Below are positions 25,466-39,945 of a DNA stretch of 64,000 nt, piece by piece; position 1 is the stretch's first letter, and each line of letters begins with the position of its first letter. Both the position numbers and the translations under genes were made by a program. Source of the stretch: Opisthorchis felineus (Eukaryota; Platyhelminthes; Trematoda; Opisthorchiida; Opisthorchiidae). The stretch is from positions 318,391-382,390 of the forward strand of contig SJOL01006406.1 of the NCBI GenBank assembly GCA_004794785.1, read 5' to 3'. The notes beneath the pieces were generated by a model, which was given only the letters and a program-made list of their open reading frames with translations, was not told the origin of the DNA and did no database searches.

Positions 25466-28400
25466 CTTAACAGGGTGGGGTTGTCATTACCTATCCCATG
25501 CTCTAGTAAATTAAATTTGGTGACAATTCTACATCCATGCAGGCAAACGCTCCACTAGGACTCCGTAAAATGCTTCATGGTAGTCAGACTGAGGTCAGTC
25601 AACTTGTTCCTAATGACTTGTCATAAATAGCTAACGAATAACGTAAACTGTAGCCCGGGATGAATTTCACTGAATCCCTAAAGTAATGTTGATTGCAAAC
25701 ATTAATATATACCCAGGTTACTTCCTACAACCGGCACGTTGTGACATCGTCCACGTTTCACAACCATGTCGATATTCAACTTATAGATTGTTCTGAAATA
25801 AACACAGTAGCACACCTCTTATATGAACTGTCTTCGTACAAATCGAGAACAGAGATGTGAAACGTTCTGAGTAAAATTGAGACGCCATACAAAACTGTTT
25901 GTTGTACTTATTCATTCATTCAGCACAGACAGAAAACGAAAGAATCTCATTTTGACCCAATCGCTATATCATCCAAAATTTTGTTTATAGTGCGCCGCAC
26001 ACCCTATTGAATATTCTTGTAATTCACATCCATTAGCAAGTGCCAGTAAGCAAGCAGCTGCTAGGGATGTCACCTTTATTGAAACGGCTCTTCAACATAG
26101 GACTAATCTGCGCTGCACACTGAAGATCCTTTATGAGATGTTGAACACTGGAGTGACTATCTACGGGCATTTACGTTCAGTAGAGTGCTCCCCTAAAGAG
26201 GCCGAACCCCTCGGCCATAATCCCGGATTGCTTGAAAGTGCAGTCTTAAGGGATACTTTTTACCACCCTGTAGATGCAAAATCTCCTGCCAGAATTACAG
26301 TAGATACGGATAAATGATTAAAATGATCCTTAATGGTATACTACCAAAAAAGTTATCTTAACGGAACAATGTACCTGCATCTTCGGAAAATGTGGTTCAG
26401 ACCTGGTTGTCTAACAGCATTTTTGCAAGACGGATATCCGGTGAAAAAAGCACGGAGAACTGCTAACTGCAATGAGTTATTGCTATACCAGACTAGTGGT
26501 GACTTATGCCAACCTTTATGTTTAAATTCGGAAGTTTCATCTTTGAGTTAGACTTTCCTTTGTCTTTAGACCTACCTGAGTTTCATTGATAAAAAACTTA
26601 CAGTCTAAGGGAGCAGTTCTTCCCTCCATACATGAAGTAACTACTCGATTATGGGTGCCTTATATCCGAAGTAGTTACTGGGCTAGGTTCGGAAGTAATA
26701 TTGTGCCAGGTGCAGTTAAGACAGTCAGGGAGAAATCTGAGCATTGTCCTCAACTTATGTTAATATGAACAGGAATTTGCAACCAGCACCGTCTTAGCCT
26801 AGTACTTGCTGGTTGAGTGTTACCATTAAACGGCACTATGAAATTTAGATGCACTGATTATATAAATGCACACATATATAATGCGGCTCTGATCACCGTG
26901 CACTGGTGCATTGAACAGACCACTGCGACAAAGAATTCTTCTTTGTTGGTGATCAATACATGACAGTCAGTTGGGTTACTGCTCCAGAAAGCCACAGGCC
27001 TACTGATTGGCTCTCCACAAAATCAAAGCTCTTCCTTTGTTAGATGGCGGTAAATGTGTAACAAGCCAATTTTTACCACCGCCAGTAAGCCACCCTAGGA
27101 ACCATCCACCTATCGTAATCCAACTCATTTTGGAAACAATCCTTCCCAAAAGCATCCCATTAGGAGGTCGCACTGTAACACATGGAATTGTCCAGATTGT
27201 ATATGCCTACTCGGTGATCCCCAAACTACTAAGTTAGAGGACGGACAAGCTCCAATGTTATCAAACTGCTTGCTGCAGACTGCACGCAAAACTCACTGCG
27301 CATATGTTTCCGTGTGTCAGACTGAATGAGACTACACTATTGTTCCTAGCGGCGATTGCGTGGGCTATGTGGCAAGGATGAGGAGATCAATAGATCCGTT
27401 TTACTTTTTTGTCGCAAGAGCGCTGCGCTTGTGGAAAATATACTTGCGTGTACATCCATTTTCATCAAAAGTCGCGCAGACTGCAACGCGTTATTTCACT
27501 TGGAATCCTAGGTCACATGCAGCGTATTCATTTAAGGAAACAAGGTAGTGTGATCTTAACTTCAAACACTATTTCATGTAAGGATTGTGAATTCTTTGAA
27601 CAAGGGGCGTGAAACGATTTTTGTGTTTGCTTTACTTATACTACTTTGGGTGGTGTAAACTTGGGGATACAGGTGACCCTTCACCTCATGAAAATGCTTG
27701 TTCTAAAAAACTTCTTTGGGTACCAACAGCTAAACACATGGAGGTTTACTAACCGCAACATATTGCAATGCAACACAAGTCCTTGAAATGGAACAAACAG
27801 AGTAAAGTACAGAGTGACTGCAATCTTTCATTCCTCGTGTTATTCCCTCAGAACAGCGAGTTTAGTTGAAATTCAACACGAATGCAGTAAAAAAAAGGCT
27901 CAATGAAATCCCAATACTTTGTTTCATCCTCCTTCATGAGCGTAATTGCCAACAACGCTAAATTCCACTTGACGTTGGGGTCACAGAAACAAGCCTCATA
28001 TTATTCACTGCGCTCTATAGATCTTAGGCTCGATTACGGAAAAGCATTACGGATTGAATGTTAAAAAGTTTAAAGTGATGTTACTGAGACGAAGCTATCA
28101 TATATGTTAGCTGTCATGTTAATTAGTCCTACGTATTACGCATTAAATAAGTAGTAATTTTTCTTGACATAGCTTTGATAATAGTTTTGAATAGCGCTGA
28201 TGTCATAATGGCCTCCAATGCACTTCTGTAAGAAGCTTACAGCTGCACTCCACAAATCTATACATATGGTTCGAAAAAGTGTGTTGTAATGGTTTGGCTA
28301 TGTAGTAAGTGCCTTGTTATATTTTGTCAGAGTATTATTCGCCCAGTACATTTCGATTCAGGGCGTTCTTATGCAAATTTAAATCAAGTGCATAGCGTGG

Positions 28401-29262
28401 ATACTGCTAAAACAAAGTCAAAATTTCAATATTTTATATTGCCAGCCATAAAATATTCCAATGTCCACTTTTACCAAACAGACGTCTAATTAAATTACAC
28501 TGCGAAGTTCGTGCAGACGTGCCTAGCGTTAAAATTTTGCAGAATCAACTCGCGTGATTCTTGAACTGGTTGCGGTTGTATGCTGTCAAGTGCGATTTAT
28601 GTTAGCAGCTGGGCTCAAACCGTGCGTTAGAAGTAAAGGTTGAATCGAATTTCACGTTTGTCTGTTCTCAACGTATGTTGTAACAAATGTATTCAGCTAT
28701 CCACTTCTTTGCTGACGTAGACCGCTACTATAGACTGGACATTGTAAGTGTTGTATTATGCATTTAATTGCAACCAACGTACATTACGATTACTACACCA
28801 AATCATACAGGGAACGTCGACAAATTCTTCTGTGGTAAATCAGCGCCAATGGAAATAGCTGAATGTTTTTAGGTTATGAAAACAACTACTTTTGTTTCAG
28901 CCCGCAACGTTTTAAAGTCCCGTTGGCGCCTTCCTCAGGAAGTCTTTAATGCTGGTCGACATATGAAATAAAAATATTACCCTTGTTACAACTCATGACC
29001 TTTAGCTAAGAATGCTCTAAGAGCGCTAAGCTTCGTGAATCGCAAAAAACGTCAATGATGACATTTAAAGTGGTCAGCACAGGCTTTTACCGCATGTATT
29101 ACTCATAAGCATCAAGCCCCCAAACAGATCATTACTTCGCTAAGTTTTGGTTTTATAACAACGCAAACCATTGCAATCTTGCTGTGAGGGTCAACAGAGG
29201 TTCTAAATTCGTAACATCTAACTTTATCCCCACATTGTTGAGGAAGCTTATGCAAAGACTGA
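25466..29262. other. No gene recognised (3.8 kb)
   Basis: Frames of at most 76 codons, none recognisable. A short ATTC-type run lies near 25910. Nothing else seen. Confidence 0.55.
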
Positions 29263-29502
29263 ACACACTTTCTTGGTAATGGTTATGAACCTGTGGATGT
29301 ACAAAAAGACGGGGACGGTACAATCACATACCTACGACCATACAAAAACTTACGCTTCATTTGGGCAGTCAAAGAATATTCATCTCGGAAGAATGCAAAC
29401 TGTTTGCCCGCTGTCAATCTCCGGAAGAACCAGGTTTACTTCCCGTTTTATCGCAGTGACGTGATTCACCCGACTAAAGGCTTCCCTCAGAAACAAGGTT
29501 AA
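29263..29502 (+). other. Unrecognised reading frame with a filamin-repeat-like patch
   Basis: A plus-strand frame between stops begins THFLGNGYEPVDVQKDGDGT and continues with YLRPYKNLRFIWAVKEY. The VxVxxDGDGTxxxxYxP pattern followed by a hydrophobic strand resembles the core of filamin immunoglobulin-like repeats, which act in actin cross-linking. The match covers only about 35 residues, no second repeat or splice site is clear, and the rest of the frame does not fit. It may be chance or a gene relic. Confidence 0.2.
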
Positions 29503-32100
29503 TAATAATTCATTCGGAGGAATCCATATTCTGGTAATCCACCTTCCATAAATAATGTACAATGATGCTTATTAGTGTAACTTGAGTGTGTCGGTTGGTT
29601 GCTTCAATTATTCCCACATCTTGGCATCTCTTCTACTGGACGAACTACACATCCATAAATTACTAAGCCCGGCTTTATACACAAGCTACTAGTGGAGAGC
29701 CCTTATCTGCTAAACCCATTTTCTTCGAGTTGATTGACTTCGCCAATGCATCTCATCGTGATTATCTCCGCTTCGATGATCCTCTGAAAACAATCAGTGT
29801 TCTTTTCTTCTGGGGTCAGTGCGAATAGAGATATTCCAAAGGGTCGCTGCGTAAGAAAAGCAAAACAACACAAATGCCTCTTGTGCCTAGCAGCACGCCC
29901 CGGTTTGTTTATCTGGCTGATAACAAGGATAAGGCGAAATGTGTTGTTGTCCTTACCAATACTTAGAATGGTATTACTAGCCCCAAGAACACGGTTGGGA
30001 TTATCCCTGGCAAAGTAAAAATCGGTTTCAATAAAACCTGACTAGATCCAAACGTACACGACATCGCTTTTTTGGCCGTAAGTTGCATACATTAATTCTA
30101 AAACTGTTCTCTTCCAAAGCGATCACCTGTATTCAGAATGCTTTGATGTGTTTTTTGCTCTAGCAAGTCGTGCACACAGTGGTTTTCTAGGAAACATAAT
30201 GGAATTGTCGAAAAAACGACGTTTCAGAAAATAAAACGCAAGATATTACCCGTAGATATATGTTGAGCAGTGAGACTCACTGAAAAGTGCTCTCTAGATT
30301 TTCCATTCAAATTTTGCGTTTCCAATGTTAACTCGCACGACTGCGTGAATTCATTTGGCCAGGATTTCACTTTATAATTCTAGAAACTCCAACAGTCAAA
30401 CTTAGCCAACCATCCCCAGAGAACTTTGCGCAGGGTTGAATTTCGGAATTGCCGATGTCTCTCTCACGCGTTTGTCTACTTTCCGTCAAATGTCATGTGC
30501 TGTTGGTAGTCAGCCTGTGGTTAGAGGAAATCTAATCAGATGGATTTTGCATGGCATTGTCACTCAATAGCTCTTAGTATTCGCTTATTATCGATGACTA
30601 GCTATCAATGTGCTGCGTAATTCAGGTCCGTGGTTCCCCATGGATGGTGTCTTACTATACCTTTTGAAAGACAGTTTAGTGCTGGACATTTTTGCAAAGA
30701 CAGCCCATACGGTTACCAAGACAATTAGACAGGAACATTACAATTTCTCCATGGAACACAGGATTAATTGATATCAAGATAAAGCCACGCGGGAATCAAA
30801 TTCTGGTACGAGCTCAGAAGCGCTGTACAGGCACAGATCACCTGAACTGACCTCCACTGAGAAGCCAAGCTTTCTCTTATGACATTTTAAGAAATTTATT
30901 GGAAAGTCCTGTAAACACTGTTGAGAATTATTAACCATTAGATTACACAGTAGTGGAAACACATAGTGAGAAACTCTTCTTATGTTAGAAACCACCTGTG
31001 TGTCATTACAAAGTCATATACCTAAACTGAGCACTGCGACCTTGGCACCAGTATGATGCGCTTAATAGCTGGTAGCTGGCCTTTATGGACAAAACCCAGT
31101 AACCTGGAGTAGGGAATACCGTAACTCCTCTGTATCCATCTGATCCTGAGGCTATCCAAGCGGCTTCACATATGTCTGCTATGCAAAGTAGATAGTTTTC
31201 TCTCAAAGTGTTTGGTCTTCTTAGTTTAAATACCCTGCATATACCACTTAGTGCGTCAGCATATACCTCATTGGTTTTTACTCTCACCAGTCATATTCTC
31301 CATTTTGATGGAACAGTGAAAAAATGTGTTGTGGTTAAAAGGTGCATTCACGAACGTTACTCACTCAGTTCAGTTGCCACTACCAGATCATGCCGTGGTT
31401 ACAACTGAGGTGAACGAAATCCTAAACGAAAGTCTAACTTCTCCTTCAGGCTTTGTTAAGTTCAAACAGTAGTGTCAGTTAAAGTGTGGAATTCCGAGCT
31501 CTTATACTTTTTTTGTCTCAAAACTTCTGTTTTCCGATCACCAGTCTCGGTATATTGGGTATCTAGTTCTTTGAGAAATGCTTTTTCTCATCTTGGGGGC
31601 AGATTAAATATGAAAAATACACATGTTTTGCTCATTTCTGAATGGGCAACGAATGAGAGCTTGCCTCCTTTTGACACTAGCGAAAATAGTTTCGTTGAAA
31701 AGATAAACAGGGTTACTTAATCGTACAGCTGATGATTTTTAAATTCTTTGGACAGTAAGATACACCAACAGTGTGGTACCACAGTGTGTCACCCCATAAC
31801 TTTTAGATCTAATGTTGGTGGTCAAAACTGACGGTCGTGTAAAATGCTTCAGGAGTAAGCACTTCAAAACCGGAGGAATAAAAAACTTCCCTTTCGAATC
31901 TCCTTGAAGGACTATCTGTTGCATCAGAAATTACTGGTTGTCGTTTGGCTTGGACAAGTTACACCGGAAATTACACTCCTAGGCTTGTATGCCCTGCTGC
32001 ATGTATGTTTCCGTTTTTAAGAGAATATAAATTGATTGCATTTCGCAACATGTTTTGTCGATATTCTAACAAATTAATAGAGATTCACTAACCTCATTGT
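29503..32100. other. No gene recognised (2.6 kb)
   Basis: Frames of at most 93 codons (31006-31287, minus) without recognisable domains. Nothing else seen. Confidence 0.55.
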
Positions 32101-32436
32101 TTGTTAGACGAATTTTTGTACCTGATTAAATTTTTGACCTTGGAAGCTTTTTATGGCAATACACCTGAAACATCAATGCCACGCTGGTTCAGAGTCACCC
32201 TCCCGGATGTAGTTGCCATGGTTACAGTGGTATATCACTTCAGAAGCAGGCAACGCTTTCACCAGCTCTGCGTGCCTGCTTCAAATCCAAAAGACACTGA
32301 AAATGTAGGGTTGGTGTTCCAGGCGCAGCCATATCGGCTTTCGGCAGGCCTCGCCAAGAATGAAGAAAAGCGTTGTAAAATTTTGTTTCCACACCAAGTT
32401 GTGTGGACTAATTTGCGCCAGCACAACACAAACTAG
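32101..32436 (+). other. GC-richer patch with a 111-codon frame and a short inverted repeat
   Basis: The frame has no domain I recognise and follows TTTGTTAG, which could be read as a 3' splice site. Inside it, 32243-32282 forms an inverted repeat (GAAGCAGGC-A-ACGC against GCGTGCCTGCTTC, one bulged base, 13-base loop). It could be an exon or a single-copy remnant of a repeat. Confidence 0.25.
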
Positions 32437-34269
32437 TTTCACCAACTTGAGAAGACTGGTTCACAGAGTTACTTGAAGAGAGTAAAAATCATGATAGAGG
32501 ACGTCTTGCGTATGGGCTTTCCGACAACACTATATCAGTATATAGCCTGTTAATGGCAGGATAAACATGTGAATGCTCAGTAAACCAGAGGGTTTTCCCA
32601 ACTGATTATAACCAAGCATTTGGCCGAAAGCACGTGATAACTTGAACAAAACATACATGGTTAAGTGTCGGTCTGATGTAGGGTTGGAGTGTTTGATAGC
32701 AAAGTGACCTTAAATTCGTGTGTACCTAGAGCAACTGGATAACACAGACGTAATGCAAACATGACTAAGTAGTGTTGTGACTTACCAGACTAGTGCCGCG
32801 TAATTATGAGTTGATTTTGAACATATAAAGCATGGTCTCAACGACATGTTTCAACAGTTTCCGCAATGCGAACTCTTTAGTTGACCCATGAGGGAAATAA
32901 GGGCGGTTCATGAGTTAATACCATGTCCGGTATGCGGGATATTTCTGGCTCTGGCAGATCTCGGATGTGGTTACTGGGTTTTCCGGAGTTGTTTTCACAG
33001 GTGCTCCATGAGTTTAGTTCCAAAATGTATGACTGCTCCCTCATTTTATCTAGACTAAAAAGCACTTTCAAAGTGTTTGTTAGGGTTGAATTTGAGAGCA
33101 AGCGATTCCGACTCCTTCTTTGGGGAGGCGCCTGGTTCCTTCGTTCACTACTAAGCGAGCAGCACTGTGGGGTCGTTTCGACAGCTGCACCAAAATGACT
33201 GAAAATGCGTTATCTTGGAATAGCTAGGCAAGGCACACCAGCCTGTCCAGCGAAAACGGCAGTAAATCTACGCGGGCGCCCAAGATTCCCTTTTGAGTGC
33301 CTTCATTCGAGAACCGCAATTTTGGTAGTCACATCCAAATTTCCGCCTCTGTTCTAGAATTCTACCAAATGTTCCACCAAATGCACTTTACCTACCATTT
33401 GGACTATTAGCATGTATTGATCAAGGTCTCTCAGATCTCCCAATGGAGGAACTCCACCTTCATAAAAATTTGTCTTGCAGTATTTCTGTCCTTTAGACTA
33501 CAATTAGGAACCGAATAAAAACAAACTTATGACTTTTAAAACGACTCGCCAAATGGTCAGCTTAAAGACATATAATGTAGCTCTCTTGAACTGTTCCGTG
33601 GATAAATGATTGAAAACAGGTTAAAGCGTATTTCGGTACATCATCAAGTTAATTATTCGAACAGGACTGACTAATCATTCAGCATAACTGGTAGTACAGT
33701 TAATTCACATTTATCTTACTCAAGTTAAATTACACAGTTAGATAACGCAAGGTTGCTCACATAATTATTATTTATAGATTTATTTTGCGCACGGTTCAGG
33801 GGCACTTAGGCTGCGCTTTAGTGACTTCCAAAGTACGAGGGTCTATAGAGCCGACAATTTTAAAGCCCACCATGTGAAAGTGATGCACATGTGGAGCCAT
33901 TAAACATCCCGTGGATTTGAGACGCTATGCTGCATGATTATAATAATTAAAAAAACTCGTCAAAAGTCAATTGCACTTTTTGTCAAACACTGCAGGTTGC
34001 ACGAAAAGCCGCTTGCACAATTTGGCAGGCCTAAAATGAAGCAGTCATTCTGGACCAAAGTTTTAGTGTCCACCCGAAAACGTTTCCAGATCAACCTAAA
34101 TCTTCTAGGTGGTGTTTACCGAGGTTTGCCAAATGAGACGTTCAATTCCTTTAAAGGTCGCACAAACCTTTACTTGAGCAGCACTAGTTGATTTGGGTAT
34201 ATTTTGCAGGGTGTTCTCTTCTTGGCAGTCGTCTATTACATGATATTCAGAGCAAAGCGAAGCATGAAA
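32437..34269. other. No gene recognised (1.8 kb)
   Basis: Overlapping frames of 74 codons (32877-33101, minus) and 91 codons (32923-33198, plus) sit in a slightly GC-richer patch. Neither is recognisable. Nothing else seen. Confidence 0.5.
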
Positions 34270-34311
34270 AACGATCCAGATGGAATATATCCATATTCCA
34301 TCTGGATTGTT
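34270..34311. repeat. Hairpin: 19-bp inverted repeat with 4-base loop
   Basis: The arms 34270-34288 and 34293-34311 are reverse complements at 18 of 19 positions, the exception being a G-T pair that would still pair as G-U in RNA. The inner 15 bp are perfect (ATCCAGATGGAATAT). The 4-base loop is ATCC. This is far beyond chance for a window this size. It could be the stem of a small structured RNA, a very short foldback, or a replication-derived quasi-palindrome. Confidence 0.95.
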
Positions 34312-37300
34312 CATGGAAACGAGGTTGCTCACACACTATTCAGTTGGGTTAACGGGCATGTCAAATATTGGCAGGTCTCATTTGTGGGAATCTATATATC
34401 TTTTCGACTAAAGTTTTATCAAATGGGTAGACTGTTTTACTGCATTTGAACACATCGTTTACATTTTAACACAATGTGGGAACTCTGAAATTTTTGTTCA
34501 GATGTAGTGGTGAGTCTTTGTATCACTCGTTGGACGAGCTGAGTCAAGGAAAGATCCGACAAGGTGTATGTCGTTAATCGACCCAAAAGAATACCGGAAA
34601 CGGGGGTCCTCCTTAATTACGCCGCAGAACCTGAAATGTAGCACGAACAAACTCGGAAATCTAAAAACTGAAGGTAATTTTTATCGGCAATATGCTGCAT
34701 TAATGGATCATCCTCACTTACCACATCTCTGATACTTTAAGATCGTGAGGAACGTGCCGACTAAAATAGCAGATCTTCAAATGTAAGTTGCGGAACCACC
34801 TAGAATAACTAACTAAGCACGTCTTACTGTGGACTGGATTGGAGAGAGACATCTGGATTCTCTATCCGAATGCTAGATGGAATACCTTTTTCAGATTTTT
34901 GAGTCTTTTTACTATAGAAGTGATGTAAGATGTGTGATAATATTATGACTTCAACTGAATGGGGTCCAGACATCTGTTTAACATCTGTCATAGAGGTGAG
35001 CTCTACTATTCCTTTTAAACCTTGCGACAAAATGACTGACCGAAGAAGAATTAAACAGTTTCATCAAATACAGCCCAACTGTTGTTTGGAACTTTAGCGT
35101 CAATGAGTAACAGATAAGACAAAATCAATTCTCTGGAAAAAAGCGAACCAGTACGTGTGCACACCACTTTGAAACTTTGACCACGCCTTGCTTTAATCAA
35201 ATCAAATAACAAGGTATAATTGAATAAAGGATAGTCGTTCCTTTGCGCTCTGTTAAAATAGGTTTAGATGGCTGAGGAACCTACACTTCCTGCACGTATT
35301 GCCAGAGTAGTTCAACCAAGGCCTACTTTTTGCATCTATGTTTGGTCAACTCTGATGATCACCGCATATAAAAGAAATGGATGATGAACATTTTGCTAAG
35401 TATTGTGTCAACCAAAGCTGTCTGAGTCTACAAATGAACAGAAAACAGGTGTAAAATTTGAGGTGACGGATATTTCTTTTTCGAAACTTCTAGAGGCCAG
35501 AATATTGTTCTTAGCCAGAAAAATCTATCAGTTAATCAAATTTTGGGATAATCTGACAAATCGGTGGTAACTTCCCCGATTTTCTTCAGATGTCAAATTG
35601 ACACCCCGACTAAACCTCATTTGGTGCACAATTCTGTAATTAAAAAACTAGTTTAGAAAAATTCCTGCGCTGATACTCGGGATAAATTCTGGACCACCCA
35701 TAAAGAATTAACCACAGCAATCACAGCATTCCTTAAGTTTTTCTATTAAGAGCTTTGTTTCTGACCTGTTAACTTCCATGAACAAAATTTACTCAGATGC
35801 CCACGCAAATTACTATACCCCAAACGACCACCCGATAAATTTTGGATATCATCAAGCTTTCAAACAGCATCCAAGGTACTCCTAATGTTAACCAGATTGA
35901 AGGGTTTGGCAGTTAGTAATCTGTAAATACTAAACAGACTGCATTTATTTTAGGAACTAAAAATCCGTAAAGATTTCTAAGGTAACCTCAGACTTGTGTG
36001 TGCTTTTTTGGACATTTTTACACGCTCCATGTTTTAAGTGAATTCCACATGGATTTACCGCTTCGACTGACAAACTAAGACCAAAACCTACCAGCCTTTT
36101 TTGTGATTACAACAATATGGGATGATAAGTCTATCATCACATGCGAAGCAAAAATGCATTTTACCTTGTTCTGGCTGTCGTAAGTTTCAAAATGGATAGT
36201 AGCTGTGAAAGTCAGGAATACGGTCATGAACTAACTTTTTCAGGCGATAGGCTGCCTTCTTGAAGAAGCAATAATTTCGGAAAGCTTAAGTTTCTTGGCC
36301 TCATTTGTAATATCAACTTAATCTTCTGAATGGCACAGTATATATCCACCTGGTCTCGGCTCGAGCCCTGCAGTGACGCCAGAACGAATAAGAATATAAT
36401 CTGAAGCAACACTGGTTGTCTGTGTGTTCAATGCAGGTCCTAACAGCAGCTGCAGCAAAGCTACTTCCATCGACATGTCGCGATTTTGTTGTTAAGGCGG
36501 AAAAGTGTCAATTTACCCAAGCGATTTGGTTGGTTCCATGAGTAAGGTATCTGATTTTTTGCTTTAAGCAATGTTGTTTTAAAAGCTGTTGAAATTACAT
36601 CCCAAATTTATCGCATTTAGAAATCCCGCTGAAAGAGAATTGGACAAAAATCTCCATTTCCTGGAATCCTATTTATTCTGAGTTCTATCTTAAAAGTCCA
36701 CTATAATCCCTTATTCCAAATGATTTATAACACCGATCGACATCACGTACTTCACTGCGAATCCTTGGTTGATTCTGAAAACCACCCTTGAAAAAGTCAG
36801 TCCTGGGCAATTTTGATGGAAAGCAAAGCAATGTGGATAAGATCAAATATGAACCAATTTGCCAGCTGACGGTTAAAGCAGGCCCTCGGTATAGTGGATC
36901 GTCACCGATTCTATCATCAAGAGTTACTGCATTAACATCTGGTAATCAAGAGTCATCGACTTTTATATTTAATCAGGCGAAGAAAGCGTGGTTTGTTTAC
37001 AGTGATCTGTGGACAGGAGCAAGACTCACATGGTGTGCCTTACTTCCCAGCGGTCCATGGAATAGGGAAGTGAAATTCAAAACAGTTAAAGAGGAGCGAA
37101 TTATCGGTCTGTATGTAAGACGCCCGTATGAAGTCCTTTTGACAGCAGTCCAATGAACAAGCTTAATACAATTCAGAAACTTGACAAAAAAACGAATGTG
37201 TGTGTATGAATAATAGAATGAGAACACGGTTACCGGTTGATGCAGGCATTTCGTATTTTTTCTTCGGTAGCATGGCCAGTAACCGAAAAAAACACGTTTT

Positions 37301-39789
37301 ATGAGAGCTCTGCGAACAAAGTTTGTCACAAACAAGAATCGGGCAGTTCAGTGGACGAGAAAAAATGCACGACTCTTTGAGTTCCCAAGCTTAATACAAG
37401 TTTTTTTTCAAGAACAACTGATGCTGTACACTGAGGCTGTTAGATACAATTCACTGAACTCGCCTTATCAGTAGGTTAAAGCCACCGCACTTCGTAGTCC
37501 GATGAGTCTCCTTGAGCTAAACATTGTTTTGAAGTTCCTACAAAACCTGTTTTTTCCGTCTTTTGACTTGGTATTGACGAACCAATACAAAATGCTTGGG
37601 TCTACCAGCCAGCATGTTCTCCGTGCATTATTTAAACTTCTAGAGGGAAATAACTTTCTTAACTTTTAGATATGTTTAATTGCAGTTGTCTTGCTAGCAA
37701 CTCGGACCAATTAACACCAAATGTTGCGGGATTTTTCTGTGTAAATGGTAAGGAGTCCGAGCACGTCCCTTTCTGATTCGTTGTTCGTAAACAGAAACTA
37801 AAGTTAGAACACTGAAACACCAGAAATCTTTCTTTTTCAAGAAAGTGGGATAGTGCACTCATAATACTACAAAAAAATGGAATATTGGATGTTTCGGGCC
37901 CCTGTAGAACACCTTTGATTGATTCGTTCACGAGTAGTTGTTATACCAGTTGTTTTGCTCAGCCGTTGCTAAAAGCTGCATGAGGCTGACTTATCTTTTC
38001 AGTGTGTAATTTTTTAACATGTGGGATCGGTATCACCCGGTCTAAAGTTACTGGTACGTAGACCTAAGTGAAATCTGGTTAAAGGATCCAAGGTCATTTT
38101 CCAGGTGGTTGGGTTGAATTATTATTATCGCCGTGATTCAGACGATCAACTCGAAACAACATAAACATTTTCGCCTAACCAAAATTTTACCATGCTGAAA
38201 ACCCTAGAAGTATTTTGCAAATATTTTATCCTTGAAGTACGGTTCTTACAATCGGCTTTCAGTGGTGTCATCTGCACCTGACCACAAATGACTCCAACAA
38301 CATTCGGTCACCTTGTTCGAGCTACGGGACTCAGAAATGACTTGCATCTCCGATGACGAAAAGCAGAAAGGCAGATTTTTGTACCCTTGAGAAGTTACTA
38401 CTCTTTAGGTAGCAATGAGATTTCTTTTAAACTCATTTATCTGATAATGAATGTTCCTCGGAAAAAGTATTTAGATGCCTAACATGCATCATCCCTCTTT
38501 CTTGTTTTAAATTTCCGACAGACAAAAACTGTTTGAAAAAAATTGGGTGTTTTGCTCTCCTTTGAGCGGTAACTTACATCAAAAGAAGCATACATCATTC
38601 AGCGAGCCTTCGTAATAAATTAGAATAATCTTATAGTACCCAAGGGCACGTATGTCTATAAGATACAGAATATCCGTACACATTCTTCCATTTTCGTTTT
38701 TGCTTCCCATACAATTTAAGTAGAAAATGGGGGGAAATTTTCTGTAGTTTTTACTGGAAGTTTGATTTATTATATTTACCGCCTGTTCAGTTTCAAAAAA
38801 ACACTAAGATTTTGCGTTTTAACAAACGCTGTCCACAACATTATGGACAAATTTTGGTTTGGAAAGTGTGCTTGATTGCGTACGGAAGCAAACCTGCCCA
38901 AGTTACTACTGGATGACACTGAGTCGATGATCGACCAAACCACATGTTTAGTCACTGCCATAAGTCAGGTTAAAGTGAAAAGCTGCGGACAAAGCTATGT
39001 GAAGCAAAGATAATTGTCTCAAAATAAAGGTCCAATCCATCCATTTTTACCTGGATAAATGTTTGCAGAAAATAAATCTGCCTTCTTAAAGCAGACGTTC
39101 AAAAAGACTGCTAATTTACCCTGTATCGTGAGTGAGGTTATGGAAATTAATCAATATTCAAATGAACCCCAGTGGTTTGAGCACATTTCGTTGAATGTCT
39201 TCTTACAAACTCCACTGACGAGGTTTTGCCTCCTGTCTAACTTTTCCACTCCCAGGAGAAAAATTTGTCAACTAACTACTAAATCACAGTTTGAAAACTT
39301 ATTCTTTCAAACTGGCCAGTTCATCCCGCTCACTCCTGATGATTTTGAGTAGTTTAATAACAATGTCCTTGTCATCTACCACCGGTACGGATGCAGGCAG
39401 GTTAATATTCATGGCCACGAAAAGTCAAGCATTCGACAGCCAGATTCAGTGATGAGGTTAGCCGTTTTTGATTCAAGTAAAAAGAGGAATCCTGGGATGG
39501 AATTACTGCAGAACAGCCAGATAAAACGCTCTAACATCAAGATCTACAGTCAGTCTACCAGATTTTTTATCGTCTGCATTGCTCCCAGCTTATGACCTGT
39601 TTCTGGTCACAAATACGGAACCCGTATATCTGTCGGCGCCCTAAGTTTCCTCTCACAAAATCAGTTTTACGTAATAAAAACTATAACCATATAGGTGACA
39701 AAAAGGTGTGCAGCCATTGCTTTCATACATGCTCCAGGAGTTGTTAATGTGGAGAACTATATGAATTTTAATTGAGCTTTCCTCCTGTA
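34312..39789. other. No gene recognised (5.5 kb)
   Basis: The longest frame is 122 codons at 36788-37156 (plus), opposed by a 112-codon minus frame. Neither has a recognisable domain, and their composition is like the surroundings. Nothing else seen. Confidence 0.55.
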
Positions 39790-39945
39790 TGCGAAGCCAA
39801 TCTATGTTAGGAAGCCCAGAAGTACTGTACAGCTGGAAATCATAAGCAGTGCGCAGCTCACGAAACCCCAAGAAGTTCTGAACCGGCGACCCTGCGGCTA
39901 ATAGTTTGAACACAACCGTTCGGCTATGGGTAGCTGCTCAGTTTG
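39790..39945 (-). repeat. SINE-like repeat, family B copy 1
   Basis: It shares GAAGCCAATCTATG, a TAGCT/CAGCT block and CAGTAGTGCGCA-like positions, in order, with the copy at 54835-54998. On the minus strand, 39869-39936 resembles a tRNA: TAGCCGAACGGTTGTGTTC (A box) and CGCCGGTTCAGAAC (B box), with the right spacing. The acceptor ends do not pair, so it is a SINE head rather than a tRNA gene. Confidence 0.6.
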
